A stretch of 64,000 nt of DNA from Thalassotalea crassostreae (lineage in GTDB: Bacteria > Pseudomonadota > Gammaproteobacteria > Enterobacterales > Alteromonadaceae): the NCBI RefSeq assembly GCF_001831495.1, contig NZ_CP017689.1:558001-622000 (forward strand). The letters are read 5' to 3'. Numbering within the stretch: position 1 is the first letter of the stretch; every line of letters begins with the position of its first letter. The translations under genes were made by a program, and so were the position numbers. Positions 19,186 to 27,944 of this stretch are shown one piece after another. The notes beneath the pieces are model-generated. The model did not search any database. It saw only the letters and a list, made by a program, of their open reading frames with translations, and was not told the DNA's origin.

Positions 19186-19344
19186 AAGTCAAAATTGCTA
19201 TAAGACAGAACCAAAAAATCTGTTTTGAGTTGCTAATGTCATTACATTCATTGTTGATGTGTTGTAAATTAATCTATCCCATTAACAATCAATTTAAACT
19301 ATAGTAAATAGTTAATAAGTTTTTAATTTTTAAGAGGTTTGCAA

Positions 19345-20196
19345 ATGACAGGTTTATTGAAAGGGGAGAGCAACTTTTCAAGCCATCTATTTGATCAGCA
19401 ACAACGCTTTAATCGTAAAGTGCCATCAATGATCAAAGCGCAAAAGTTTACCGAGGATTTGTTGAATTTCTTCTTTCCATTCAAAACGGACAGCAGTTAT
19501 ACGCAAGCACAAATTGAATTAAATCTAGCTCAATTGCAACTAAATTTTAAGGATCTTGTTGCTCCTCTAAAGGAAGACTTGCCTGATTCAGAGCATAATA
19601 TTTGTGAAGCATTTTTTGATAAATTACCTTATATATATACGGCATTAATCAAAGAAGCTGAAAATTTTATCAGCTTTGATCCTGCGGCAGATTCAGTTGA
19701 AAGCGTCATCTTGTATTATCCTGGATTTCAAGCCATTGCAGTATTTCGACTAGCCCATGAACTATTTAAATTGAATGTACCGTTTTTACCGCGAATGATG
19801 TCTGAATACGCTCATAGTACAACAGGTGTGGATATTCATCCTGGCGCAACCATAGGTAAAAACTTTTTCATCGATCACGCAACAGGCATTGTGATAGGCG
19901 AAACGACGAATATTGGCAACAATGTAAAACTCTACCAAGGGGTAACTCTTGGAGCACTTTATGTTGAAAAAGGAATGGAAGGTAAAAAACGACACCCGAC
20001 ATTAGAAGACAATGTCATTGTTTATTCGGGTACTACCATTTTAGGTGGAGAAACGATAGTCGGTAAAAATACCATTGTCGGTGGTAACGTTTGGCTGACA
20101 AAAAGTGTTCCTGCTAATAGCGTGGTTTATCACGAAAGTAAAACCGTGGTTAGGGACAATAAACCGAAAAATGATCCAATAGATTTTGTTATCTAA
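19345..20196 (+). CDS. cysE: Serine O-acetyltransferase
   Basis: I use the ATG at 19345 (283 residues): AAGAGG is seven bases before it, whereas the in-frame TTG at 19339 would abut the ribosome-binding site. A helical N-terminal half precedes a left-handed beta helix of hexapeptide repeats with GVDIHPGATIGKNFFIDHAT, GETTNIGNNVKLYQGVTLGA and NTIVGGNVWLTKSVP. It acetylates serine to O-acetylserine. The longer N-terminal region resembles the EpsC/SrpH-like group rather than E. coli CysE, so the symbol states function. cysK follows in the same direction. Confidence 0.87.
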   Translation: MTGLLKGESNFSSHLFDQQQRFNRKVPSMIKAQKFTEDLLNFFFPFKTDSSYTQAQIELNLAQLQLNFKDLVAPLKEDLPDSEHNICEAFFDKLPYIYTALIKEAENFISFDPAADSVESVILYYPGFQAIAVFRLAHELFKLNVPFLPRMMSEYAHSTTGVDIHPGATIGKNFFIDHATGIVIGETTNIGNNVKLYQGVTLGALYVEKGMEGKKRHPTLEDNVIVYSGTTILGGETIVGKNTIVGGNVWLTKSVPANSVVYHESKTVVRDNKPKNDPIDFVI

Positions 20197-20252
20197 GCGC
20201 ATTAGTCAATTAAATAACTTATAAAGAAATTAACAGTTTTGAGGACAACTAA

Positions 20253-21164
20253 ATGAAATACGATAATGTTTTAGCGACAATAGGTAACACCCCTGCTGTC
20301 AAAGTAAACCGACTATTTTCAGGTCATAATAACGTATGGGTTAAATCTGAAAGATATAATCCTGGGGGCAGCATTAAAGACCGTATCGCATTGGCTATGA
20401 TTAATGATGCTGAAGACCAAGGCGTTTTAAATGCTGAGTCTGTGATTATTGAACCGACATCAGGTAATACTGGTATTGGTTTAGCTATGGTTGCGGCAGT
20501 TAAAGGCTATCGATTGATTTTAGTAATGCCTGAGTCGATGAGTGTTGAGCGAAGAGCTATTATGGCCGCTTACGGAGCCGAGTTTGAATTGACACCTAAA
20601 GAGCTAGGTATGAAAGGTGCTATTGCTAAAGCTGAAGAGCTTGCAAGCGAAACGAAAAACTCTTGGATACCATCGCAATTCTCTAACCCTTCAAACCCAA
20701 ACGTACATGCAAATACCACTGCTGAAGAAATCATTGCTGATTTCCCAGATGGTGTTGACTATTTAATTACTGGTGTTGGTACTGGTGGCCATCTTTCTGG
20801 TGTTGCTCGTGTGTTAAAAGCGAAATGGCCAAATATCAAAGTGTTCGCCGTTGAGCCTGAGTTATCGCCAGTGATAAGTGGTGGTGATCCTGGCCCTCAT
20901 CCTCTACAAGGTATTGGCGCAGGTTTTATTCCTGAAAACCTTGATACTGGTTTACTCGATGGCGCAATTAAAGTGTCTAAAGATGACGCGTTTTTATATG
21001 CACAGCGTTCGGCTAAAGAAGAGGCAATGTTTGTTGGATTATCTTCTGGTGCTACATTAGCTGCGATTGCTAGTAAACTTGGTGAAATCGATAAAGACGC
21101 AACTGTAATTGGTTTTAACTATGATACTGGTGAGCGTTACCTATCTGTTGAAGGTTTATTTTAA
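20253..21164 (+). CDS. cysK: Cysteine synthase (O-acetylserine sulfhydrylase)
   Basis: This 303-residue PLP enzyme has the Schiff-base lysine in NPGGSIKDR (Lys42), the phosphate/substrate loop PTSGNTG (68–74) and the glycine loop [11 protein letters not shown]. It replaces the acetyl group of O-acetylserine with sulfide to make cysteine. The 56-base gap after cysE suggests an operon. CysK and CysM are hard to separate by eye; [12 protein letters not shown] and the overall sequence favour the CysK class. A 15-bp terminator follows. Confidence 0.9.
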   Translation: MKYDNVLATIGNTPAVKVNRLFSGHNNVWVKSERYNPGGSIKDRIALAMINDAEDQGVLNAESVIIEPTSGNTGIGLAMVAAVKGYRLILVMPESMSVERRAIMAAYGAEFELTPKELGMKGAIAKAEELASETKNSWIPSQFSNPSNPNVHANTTAEEIIADFPDGVDYLITGVGTGGHLSGVARVLKAKWPNIKVFAVEPELSPVISGGDPGPHPLQGIGAGFIPENLDTGLLDGAIKVSKDDAFLYAQRSAKEEAMFVGLSSGATLAAIASKLGEIDKDATVIGFNYDTGERYLSVEGLF

Positions 21165-21193
21165 ACTTATTTCAACAACAGACATAGTGATTA

Positions 21194-21230
21194 AAAAAGG
21201 GGATGCTGTTTGCAGCATCCCCTTTTTCTT
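21194..21230. terminator. Strong bidirectional terminator cysK/degQ
   Basis: A 15-bp perfect stem (21194–21208 with 21213–21227) with a TTTG loop, GC-rich inside and flanked by A and T runs. It lies between convergent cysK and degQ. Confidence 0.92.
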
Positions 21231-21249
21231 TAATATCGATTGCAATGTA

Positions 21250-22596
21250 TTAACGGATCATAAGATACAGTTCTGTATTCCCGCGGATAACGTTCAATGC
21301 CTGTACTCCGCTTGAATCCTCAATTAGTGTTCTAAATTCTGCTAAGTTGGTAACGCGTTTTCGATTAACACCAGCAATTATGTCACCTTCTTTTAAGCCG
21401 GATTGCTCGGCAGGCGAGCCTGATGCAATATCCATGACTTTAACACCGCCATTGCTTGCTGAGCTTAACTTAGCCCCTTCTAATGCAGGATGAATATTGG
21501 CAGCTTCAATATTGGCGTCCGGAGCAGATTGCAATGTCACTTTAACAGTTTCTTCATCGCCATCTCTTAGCAGTGTCAGTTTTACTGTTTTGCCAGCTCC
21601 TATCGAGCCAATCTTTCCTCTAAGTTCATTAAAGCTTTTGATCTTTTTACCATCAACGGCAACAATAATATCCCCAGCTTTAATACCCGCTTTTTCCGCA
21701 GCTGAATCTTTAGTAACTTGTGAGACAAATCCGCCTTGATTTGTTTCAAGGTCCATTGCCTTAGAAATTTCTGCGTTTAATGAATGTCCAGTAATACCTA
21801 ATACGCCGCGACGAACTTCGCCGTGTTCAATTATTTGGTTAGTTAGGTTTTTCATCATATTCGCAGGGATGGCGAAACCTATGCCAACGTTACCGCCATT
21901 GGGTCCTAAAATTGCTGTATTAATTCCGATCAATTCACCCCGTAAATTAACTAATGCACCGCCAGAATTACCACTATTGATCGCAGCGTCAGTTTGAATA
22001 AAATCTTCGAGTTGTTCGATATTCAAACCGCTACGACCTAATGCACTAACAATCCCTGATGTCACTGTTTGACCAAGTCCAAATGGGCTCCCGATAGCTA
22101 CAGTGTAATCGCCAACGCGCAAAGTATCAGAGTCTGAAATTCTAATTTCGGTTAGATTGTCAGCCTTAATTTGCAATAGGGCTATATCAGATTGACTGTC
22201 AGCACCTATTTTTTTAGCTTCAAGTTGTCGACCATCTTTCAAAGTAACTAAAATTTCATCAGCTTGGTCGATAACATGATTATTGGTTACGATATAGCCT
22301 TTATCGGCATCAATAATAACACCAGAGCCAAGACCTCTAAACGGGCGCTCTTGTGCTTGTCCTCTGCGTTCGCCGAAGAAAAATTTAAACGCATCAGGCA
22401 CTTGTTGGTTCACTTTTTGTGTACCAGCAACTGAAATACTGACGACTGCCGGCGTTACTTGTTCTAGCATCGGTGCCAAAGATGGCATTTCTTCGCTATA
22501 AATTTGTTGAGGAAGGGATGCATTTACATAACTAGGAAAAACGGCAAGTGTGCCAAGCAATAATGCTACAGGGGTAAGTTTTGAATATTTTTTCAT
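21250..22596 (-). CDS. degQ: Periplasmic serine protease/chaperone DegQ
   Basis: The 448-residue HtrA protein has a signal peptide (about 1–26), a protease domain with His107, Asp137 and Ser211 (AINSGNSGGAL), and two PDZ domains (about 250–345 and 365–445). It degrades or holds misfolded periplasmic proteins. Two PDZ domains and lack of an anchor separate it from DegS; length and position beside zapG favour DegQ over DegP. Confidence 0.9.
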   Translation of the reverse strand: MKKYSKLTPVALLLGTLAVFPSYVNASLPQQIYSEEMPSLAPMLEQVTPAVVSISVAGTQKVNQQVPDAFKFFFGERRGQAQERPFRGLGSGVIIDADKGYIVTNNHVIDQADEILVTLKDGRQLEAKKIGADSQSDIALLQIKADNLTEIRISDSDTLRVGDYTVAIGSPFGLGQTVTSGIVSALGRSGLNIEQLEDFIQTDAAINSGNSGGALVNLRGELIGINTAILGPNGGNVGIGFAIPANMMKNLTNQIIEHGEVRRGVLGITGHSLNAEISKAMDLETNQGGFVSQVTKDSAAEKAGIKAGDIIVAVDGKKIKSFNELRGKIGSIGAGKTVKLTLLRDGDEETVKVTLQSAPDANIEAANIHPALEGAKLSSASNGGVKVMDIASGSPAEQSGLKEGDIIAGVNRKRVTNLAEFRTLIEDSSGVQALNVIRGNTELYLMIR

Positions 22597-22652
22597 TTAT
22601 TAGGGACTCCAAAAATCACATTAAATACAAAGAGGCTTGCTCCTTTAATTTT

Positions 22653-22715
22653 AAATATGCCCTTAAATAAAATTTTCAAGGGCATATTTAATAGCAACGA
22701 TGAGTTGTTGCTATT
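22653..22715 (-). terminator. Two adjacent hairpins between zapG and degQ
   Basis: Stem 1: AAATATGCCCTT (22653–22664) with AAGGGCATATTT (22678–22689), 12 bp perfect. Stem 2: AATAGCAAC (22690–22698) with GTTGCTATT (22707–22715), 9 bp perfect. They abut without a gap. Position suits a zapG terminator on the minus strand, though no long T-run follows. Confidence 0.5.
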
Positions 22716-22762
22716 AAAGACTTAAGGTGACTTAGAAAGTTCCTAAAATTTATTGATTTTGT

Positions 22763-23209
22763 CTAGCTATTTGTAACAACTTGTTTCTCATCTGAAAACA
22801 AGCCACTAGGATCGCCTGAGTAGTCACGAGGTGGCTCTGTAAGCGCTGTATCTTTTGCGCTCTTAGATGCTTTTGTTTTTTGCGGATTTGCACGGATTTG
22901 AGCTTCCGTTTCCGCTGAAAAGAATGGTTGCTCGTTCGCTTCAAATTTTGCTTTGTTTAAAAGCTGTGTACTTTTATCAAGCTGTTGCATTGCGTTTGTG
23001 CAAGTATCATTCATTTGAGCGAGAAGAGTTGCTGAACTTTCTAAATGTGCCGCAACCTCATTTTGATATTGCTCTAAAGTATTTTGGCTTTCTGTCGCTT
23101 TTTGTTCTAGTCGCTGAAAGTCTTGCTCGTCAGCTGACAACTTCTTACCAAAATAGCCACCGCCAATTGCGCCGATAACTAAACCGATGAAAAGATAAAG
23201 AAATTCCAT
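22763..23209 (-). CDS. zapG: Z-ring-associated protein ZapG (YhcB, DUF1043)
   Basis: The 148-residue protein has one N-terminal membrane helix with a glycine-rich end (LFIGLVIGAIGGGYFG, about 6–21) and a long coiled-coil stretch (about 25–95), then a low-complexity tail. YhcB/ZapG links division with envelope synthesis in E. coli. It neighbours degQ and the divergent zapE, as in many gammaproteobacteria. Confidence 0.9.
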   Translation of the reverse strand: MEFLYLFIGLVIGAIGGGYFGKKLSADEQDFQRLEQKATESQNTLEQYQNEVAAHLESSATLLAQMNDTCTNAMQQLDKSTQLLNKAKFEANEQPFFSAETEAQIRANPQKTKASKSAKDTALTEPPRDYSGDPSGLFSDEKQVVTNS

Positions 23210-23440
23210 TAGTGTTTCCTTCTGAATAACATATTTTAAAATATTGGAAATAAATTTTGCTAATAATAACGTATTAGTATCTTTTACTTAAGTGAATATC
23301 GATAAAATAACTTTGATTTATGAGAAAAGATGCCAAAGACATTCTTATTCTTTTATAATAGCCCTGATTTGCACAAAACACGTAGTTTATTTTGAAGTTT
23401 TTAAAGGAAAAACCCTATATTTAGGTAATTTACGTCCATT

Positions 23441-24556
23441 ATGATTAGATTAACCCCATTTCAGAAATATCAACAAGATCTAGAAAGTGAAGGTTTTGCC
23501 TACGATGCTGCTCAGGAAAATGCAGTTAAACATTTACAGCGTCTCTATGATGACCTGCAAAATAAACCGTTACCTGTAACTGGCTTTAAAAAAGTTCTAA
23601 AAGGCTGGGTAAAAACTTACGGTAAACAAAAGAGGCAGGCGGTAAAAGGTGTATATTTCTACGGCGGCGTCGGACGAGGCAAAACTTATTTGGTTGACAC
23701 CTTTTATGATTGTTTACCTTTTGAGAATAAAATGCGCGTTCATTTTCACCGTTTCATGCATCGCGTTCATGAAGAATTGAAACTATTGCATGGTAAAGAA
23801 GACCCATTAAAAATCATTGCGAAAAAGTTTGCAGACGAAACGTGCATTATTTGCTTTGACGAATTCTTTGTATCAGATATTACTGATGCGATGTTGCTTG
23901 GAACATTATTTGAGGAATTGTTTTCCCATAACGTTACCTTAGTTGCAACATCAAATATTATTCCTGATGAGTTGTATCGCAATGGCCTGCAACGAGCACG
24001 ATTTTTACCTGCGATAAAATTGATCAATGAAAATTGTGAAGTAATAAATGTTGATAGTGGTATTGATTATCGTTTGCGTACATTAGAACAAGCAGAAATT
24101 TATCATTTCCCGTTGGAAGAGAAAGCCGATGAGAACCTAAATTTATATTTTAAACAATTGTCGGTTGAAAAGGGCACTGTAGGTCAAGATATCGAGATCA
24201 ACAATCGCCAATTAAATACGATTGCCGAGTCAGAAGGTGTTGTTTATTTTGAATTTCACCAAATGTGTGAAACGGCTCGTTCACAAAGTGACTATATGGA
24301 ACTGAGCCGGATTTATCATACGATTTTATTAGCTAATGTTAAGCAAATGGGCAAAGATTCAGATGACAGTGCCCGCCGATTTATTGCGATGGTCGATGAG
24401 TTTTATGAACGTAACGTCAAACTTATTATTTCGGCAGAAGTTGCGATGGAAGACCTATATAGCGAAGGTGGACTCAACTTTGAATTTAAACGCTGTTTAT
24501 CGCGTTTACAAGAAATGCAATCGCACGATTACCTCGCATCTGAACATTTACCTTAA
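23441..24556 (+). CDS. zapE: Cell division ATPase ZapE (AFG1 family)
   Basis: This 371-residue AFG1-like ATPase has Walker A GGVGRGKT (75–82) and Walker B CIICFDEFF (Asp140/Glu141). ZapE acts at the constricting Z ring and promotes division in the presence of ATP. It is divergent from zapG across 231 bases. A palindromic repeat element begins nine bases after the stop. Confidence 0.92.
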   Translation: MIRLTPFQKYQQDLESEGFAYDAAQENAVKHLQRLYDDLQNKPLPVTGFKKVLKGWVKTYGKQKRQAVKGVYFYGGVGRGKTYLVDTFYDCLPFENKMRVHFHRFMHRVHEELKLLHGKEDPLKIIAKKFADETCIICFDEFFVSDITDAMLLGTLFEELFSHNVTLVATSNIIPDELYRNGLQRARFLPAIKLINENCEVINVDSGIDYRLRTLEQAEIYHFPLEEKADENLNLYFKQLSVEKGTVGQDIEINNRQLNTIAESEGVVYFEFHQMCETARSQSDYMELSRIYHTILLANVKQMGKDSDDSARRFIAMVDEFYERNVKLIISAEVAMEDLYSEGGLNFEFKRCLSRLQEMQSHDYLASEHLP

Positions 24557-24564
24557 TAAAAAAC

Positions 24565-24635
24565 ATAAGTAGGGTCAGATCATAGTTTTTAGACCATAGT
24601 TTTTTGCAGATAATCTATGATCTGACCCTACTTAT
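24565..24635. repeat. 21-bp perfect inverted repeat, REP-like (AGGGTCAGATC)
   Basis: Arms at 24565–24585 and 24615–24635 are perfect reverse complements with a 29-nt loop. The arms share GGGTCAGA with the palindrome at 166–218, which suggests one dispersed family. The loop repeats an AGACCATAG piece related to the arm. It may also terminate zapE transcripts. Confidence 0.7.
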
Positions 24636-24659
24636 TTGTAGCTAAATTTGGTTAAAGTA

Positions 24660-24957
24660 CGTCGTCATCCAATCATGGTGCTGGATGGGAACTTCCGAAC
24701 CGTTCTGCGATCCAGAAGAAGCTCTTTCGCCCCTCATCTTCATCGATAAAATGCAATTATTTGTAAAATTACCATTTATTTGCAAAATATACTTCATTTT
24801 TACAAAGAAATTCATTATAATCCGCGGCTCCCAACGTTACTACGCTTGAAAAAGCATCAGGCTCGATACTCGAAGGGGTAATAGCGCAGCCTATTTAAAC
24901 CGGTTGTTAGGAAACTAATAACTAATTTATGTAACTTTATTTAAAATGGGTTTTTTA
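24660..24957 (+). promoter_or_regulatory. rplM upstream region: GC-richer block, promoter and leader
   Basis: No gene is visible. 24661–24740 is richer in G+C than its surroundings and holds complementary pieces ATCCA (24667–24671), CTGGAT (24681–24686) and ATCCAG (24710–24715) that could pair in more than one way. A good –10, TATAAT, lies at 24816–24821, with a poor –35 TTCATT at 24793–24798 (17-bp spacing). The resulting leader of about 130 nt before rplM could bind L13 for autogenous control; that is inferred from E. coli. Confidence 0.5.
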
Positions 24958-25386
24958 ATGAAAACTTTTACAGCTAAACCAGAAAGCGTAACTCGCGAAT
25001 GGTTTTTAGTGGACGCCGAAGATAAAACTCTTGGTCGTATCGCTACTGAAATTGCTACTCGTTTACGTGGTAAGCACAAAGCAGAATACACTCCTCATGT
25101 TGATACTGGCGATTACATCGTTGTTATCAATGCTGAGAAAGTACGTGTTACTGGCAACAAAGCGAAAGGTAAAATTTACTACTCGCATACTGAATTCCCT
25201 GGCGGTCTAAAGCAAATTAGCTTCGAAAAGCTAATGGTTAAAGCTCCAGAGCGCGCAATTGAGTTTGCAGTTAAAGGCATGTTACCTAAAGGCCCTCTAG
25301 GTCGTGACATGTTCCGTAAATTAAAAGTGTATGCTGGTGCTGAGCACAAGCATGCTGCACAACAACCTAAAGTTTTGGAGCTATAA
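24958..25386 (+). CDS. rplM: 50S ribosomal protein L13
   Basis: Start at 24958, where [20 protein letters not shown] begins as in E. coli L13 (142 residues in both); the open frame reaches 24946 but adds nothing conserved. Motifs: [19 protein letters not shown] and [21 protein letters not shown]13 is an early 50S assembly protein. rpsI follows after three bases. Confidence 0.97.
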   Translation: MKTFTAKPESVTREWFLVDAEDKTLGRIATEIATRLRGKHKAEYTPHVDTGDYIVVINAEKVRVTGNKAKGKIYYSHTEFPGGLKQISFEKLMVKAPERAIEFAVKGMLPKGPLGRDMFRKLKVYAGAEHKHAAQQPKVLEL

Positions 25387-25389
25387 GAC

Positions 25390-25782
25390 ATGGCTGATAA
25401 TCAATATTACGGTACTGGTCGTCGCAAGAGCTCTGTAGCTCGTGTGTTCATGAAAGCTGGTAACGGTGCAATCACAATTAACAATCGTGACATCGAAACA
25501 TACTTCGGTCGTCCTACTGCTCGTATGGTTGTTCGTCAACCACTTGAGTTAGTTGAAATGGTTGAGAAGTTTGACCTTAACATCACTGTAGTTGGTGGTG
25601 GTATTTCTGGTCAAGCTGGCGCAATCCGTCACGGTATCACACGTGCATTAATGCAGTTCGACGAAACTTTACGTTCTAACTTACGTAAAGCTGGTTACGT
25701 TACTCGTGATGCTCGTAAAGTTGAACGTAAGAAAGTTGGTTTACACAAAGCGCGTAAACGTCCACAATTCTCAAAACGTTAA
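25390..25782 (+). CDS. rpsI: 30S ribosomal protein S9
   Basis: The 130-residue S9 has the N-terminal [15 protein letters not shown] motif, [15 protein letters not shown] and the basic C-terminal tail ending [11 protein letters not shown] that reaches the P-site tRNA. It is co-transcribed with rplM and followed by a strong terminator. Confidence 0.97.
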   Translation: MADNQYYGTGRRKSSVARVFMKAGNGAITINNRDIETYFGRPTARMVVRQPLELVEMVEKFDLNITVVGGGISGQAGAIRHGITRALMQFDETLRSNLRKAGYVTRDARKVERKKVGLHKARKRPQFSKR

Positions 25783-25799
25783 TTTTACATTACGTATTC

Positions 25800-25830
25800 A
25801 AAAAACCGACGCTTGCGTCGGTTTTTTTTT
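25800..25830 (+). terminator. rpsI terminator
   Basis: AAAAACCGACG pairs with CGTCGGTTTTT around CTTG, followed by a run of nine or ten T (25801–25830). Confidence 0.95.
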
Positions 25831-26088
25831 GCTTCGTTCTTTTTGAAGTAATCGAAAAAACAGCTGCTTTACTTATCGTTCACATCAATTTATCCATTGA
25901 TCAATTAATCTTTGAAATAAGCGTATTTGTAGTGTGGTTTTATCTTGTAAAAAATCCCTTATTTCATTATCATAGAGCAAAATTTTTCGTACATTTTGTC
26001 TTATTTGGTTACCTTTGGTTAAAAATTCGAGAAAGTGGCTCAAAACTATAAAAATTAACTCAGTGTCTAATAATTTTGGAGAAATGAA
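25831..26088 (+). promoter_or_regulatory. petABC upstream region with candidate promoter
   Basis: No gene is visible. TTGTAA (25945–25950) and TATCAT (25968–25973) are spaced by 17 bp and make a fair sigma-70 promoter candidate about 115 bases before petA. GGAG at 26078–26081 is the petA ribosome-binding site. Confidence 0.45.
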
Positions 26089-26679
26089 ATGAGCAATGCG
26101 CCCGTGAACAACGGCCGTCGACGCTTCCTAACCTGGTCTACAGCAGTAGTCGGTGCAGGTGGTGTTGCTGGTGCAGCTGTGCCATTCATAGCTTCCTGGA
26201 ATCCAAGTGCTAAAGCGAAAGCTGCCGGCGCTCCAGTTGAAGTCAATATCAGTAAAATAGCAACCGGTCAGCTAGTTCGTGCTGAATATCGTGGTAAACC
26301 TATTTATATCGTTCGACGTAGTAAAGAGATCCTCGAGACTCTTGATATGGTCGAAGATCAATTACGTGATCCTGCTTCTAAAGAAGAGCAGCAACCGGAA
26401 TACGCAAAAAATCAACATCGCTCAATTAGTCCTGAGTTTTTAGTTGCTGAAGGTGTATGTACTCACTTAGGTTGTGCTCCGACATATAAGAAAGGAGATT
26501 TCTCCGAGCAAGTTGAAGGCGTAGATTACGGTTTCTTCTGTCCTTGTCACGGTTCAAAATTTGATATGGCTGGTCGCGTTTTTGCTGGTGTTCCTGCACC
26601 GCTTAACCTAGTAGTGCCTGAGCATTCATTCCCTGATGAAAATACTCTGATCATCGGTATCGGCAAAGGAGACGCATAA
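26089..26679 (+). CDS. petA: Ubiquinol–cytochrome c reductase Rieske iron–sulfur subunit
   Basis: The 196-residue protein starts with a twin-arginine-type signal/anchor (GRRRFLTWSTAVVGAGG). The Rieske motifs CTHLGC (Cys124, His126, Cys129) and CPCHGS (Cys151, Cys153, His154) supply the 2Fe–2S ligands and the disulfide. It takes the first electron from ubiquinol in the bc1 complex. First gene of petABC; its stop overlaps the petB start. Confidence 0.96.
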   Translation: MSNAPVNNGRRRFLTWSTAVVGAGGVAGAAVPFIASWNPSAKAKAAGAPVEVNISKIATGQLVRAEYRGKPIYIVRRSKEILETLDMVEDQLRDPASKEEQQPEYAKNQHRSISPEFLVAEGVCTHLGCAPTYKKGDFSEQVEGVDYGFFCPCHGSKFDMAGRVFAGVPAPLNLVVPEHSFPDENTLIIGIGKGDA

Positions 26680-27944
26680 TGTTAGCTAATTTTATGGCTT
26701 GGATTGACAAGCGTTTACCTGTTACTGATGCATGGAATAAGCACGTTGCTCAGTACCCAGCTCCAAAAAACTTTAACTTCTGGTACTTCTTTGGTTCATT
26801 AGCGATGTTAGTGCTTGTAAACCAAATCGTAACTGGTATCTGGTTAACAATGAACTACGAACCATCTGGCGATGGTGCTTTTGCTTCTGTTGAGTACATC
26901 ATGCGTGATGTAGACTTTGGCTGGCTATTACGTTACATGCACTCAACCGGTGCTTCAGCGTTCTTTATCGTCATCTTTATGCATATGTTCCGTGGTCTTA
27001 TTTACGGTTCTTACCAGAAGCCTCGTGAATTACTATGGATTTTCGGTATGTTAATCTTTTTAGTATTAATGGCTGAAGCATTCATGGGTTACTTATTACC
27101 TTGGGGTAACATGAGTTACTGGGGCGCACAGGTAATTATATCTTTATTCGGTGCAATTCCAGTTATCGGTGATGAGCTTACCACGTGGATCCGTGGTGAT
27201 TATGTAATCTCTGGTGCAACACTTAACCGTTTCTTTGCTCTACACGTAATTGCTTTACCATTGGTACTCGTTATTCTTGTGTTTTTACATATTCTTGCTC
27301 TGCATGAAGTAGGTTCAAACAACCCTGAAGGTACTGACATTAAGAAGAAGAAAGGTAGTGTTCCTGAAAGCGAGCAAAGCAAATTCAAATTCCACAAGCA
27401 ATATACAGATAAGTATGACATCGTTGATGCGATACCTTTCCACCCTTATTATTCAGTTAAAGATATTATGGGTGTTGCCGGATTCTTGATTTTATTCTGT
27501 TGGGTAATGTTCTTCGCACCAGAAGGTGGTGGTTACTTCCTTGAGGCGCCAAACTTTACACCTGCCAACGGTCTTAAAACACCAGAGCATATCGTACCTG
27601 TTTGGTACTTCGGTCCGTTCTATACGATCTTACGTGTTATCCCTGATAAGTTATTAGGTATGTTAGGCATGTTTGCGGCAATCGGTATGTTGTTTGCTTT
27701 ACCTTGGTTCGACCGTGGTACTGTTAAATCATTTAAGTTCCGTAGCAAAGCACACTTGTTCAACTTAATTCAATTTACTATCAGTTTCATTGTATTAGGT
27801 GTTTTAGGTACGATGCCTGCATCTGACCTTGCTAACCTAGTTGGTCGAATTGCAACACTTGGCTACTTCGGTTTCTTTATTGCGCTTTGGTTCTACTCGA
27901 AAAACGAGAATACTAAGCCAGTACCAGAAAGGGTGTCTAAATAA
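26679..27944 (+). CDS. petB: Cytochrome b of the bc1 complex
   Basis: The 421-residue protein has eight membrane helices; haem ligands are His88/His102 and His189/His204. The Qo motif is PVWY (307–310) in place of mitochondrial PEWY; PVWY is the form reported for beta- and gammaproteobacteria, so this is lineage-typical. A lysine-rich cytoplasmic loop (about 220–245) is also present. It overlaps petA and petC by single bases. Confidence 0.96.
   Translation: MLANFMAWIDKRLPVTDAWNKHVAQYPAPKNFNFWYFFGSLAMLVLVNQIVTGIWLTMNYEPSGDGAFASVEYIMRDVDFGWLLRYMHSTGASAFFIVIFMHMFRGLIYGSYQKPRELLWIFGMLIFLVLMAEAFMGYLLPWGNMSYWGAQVIISLFGAIPVIGDELTTWIRGDYVISGATLNRFFALHVIALPLVLVILVFLHILALHEVGSNNPEGTDIKKKKGSVPESEQSKFKFHKQYTDKYDIVDAIPFHPYYSVKDIMGVAGFLILFCWVMFFAPEGGGYFLEAPNFTPANGLKTPEHIVPVWYFGPFYTILRVIPDKLLGMLGMFAAIGMLFALPWFDRGTVKSFKFRSKAHLFNLIQFTISFIVLGVLGTMPASDLANLVGRIATLGYFGFFIALWFYSKNENTKPVPERVSK

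Noticed and set aside
20253..21164. CysK as a CBS-like transsulfuration enzyme
   Set aside because: No haem or CBS domain and cysE is directly upstream, which fits O-acetylserine sulfhydrylase.
26679..27944. Cytochrome b with PVWY in place of PEWY as a possible defect
   Set aside because: PVWY is the established natural Qo motif of beta- and gammaproteobacteria, so it is not a loss of function.
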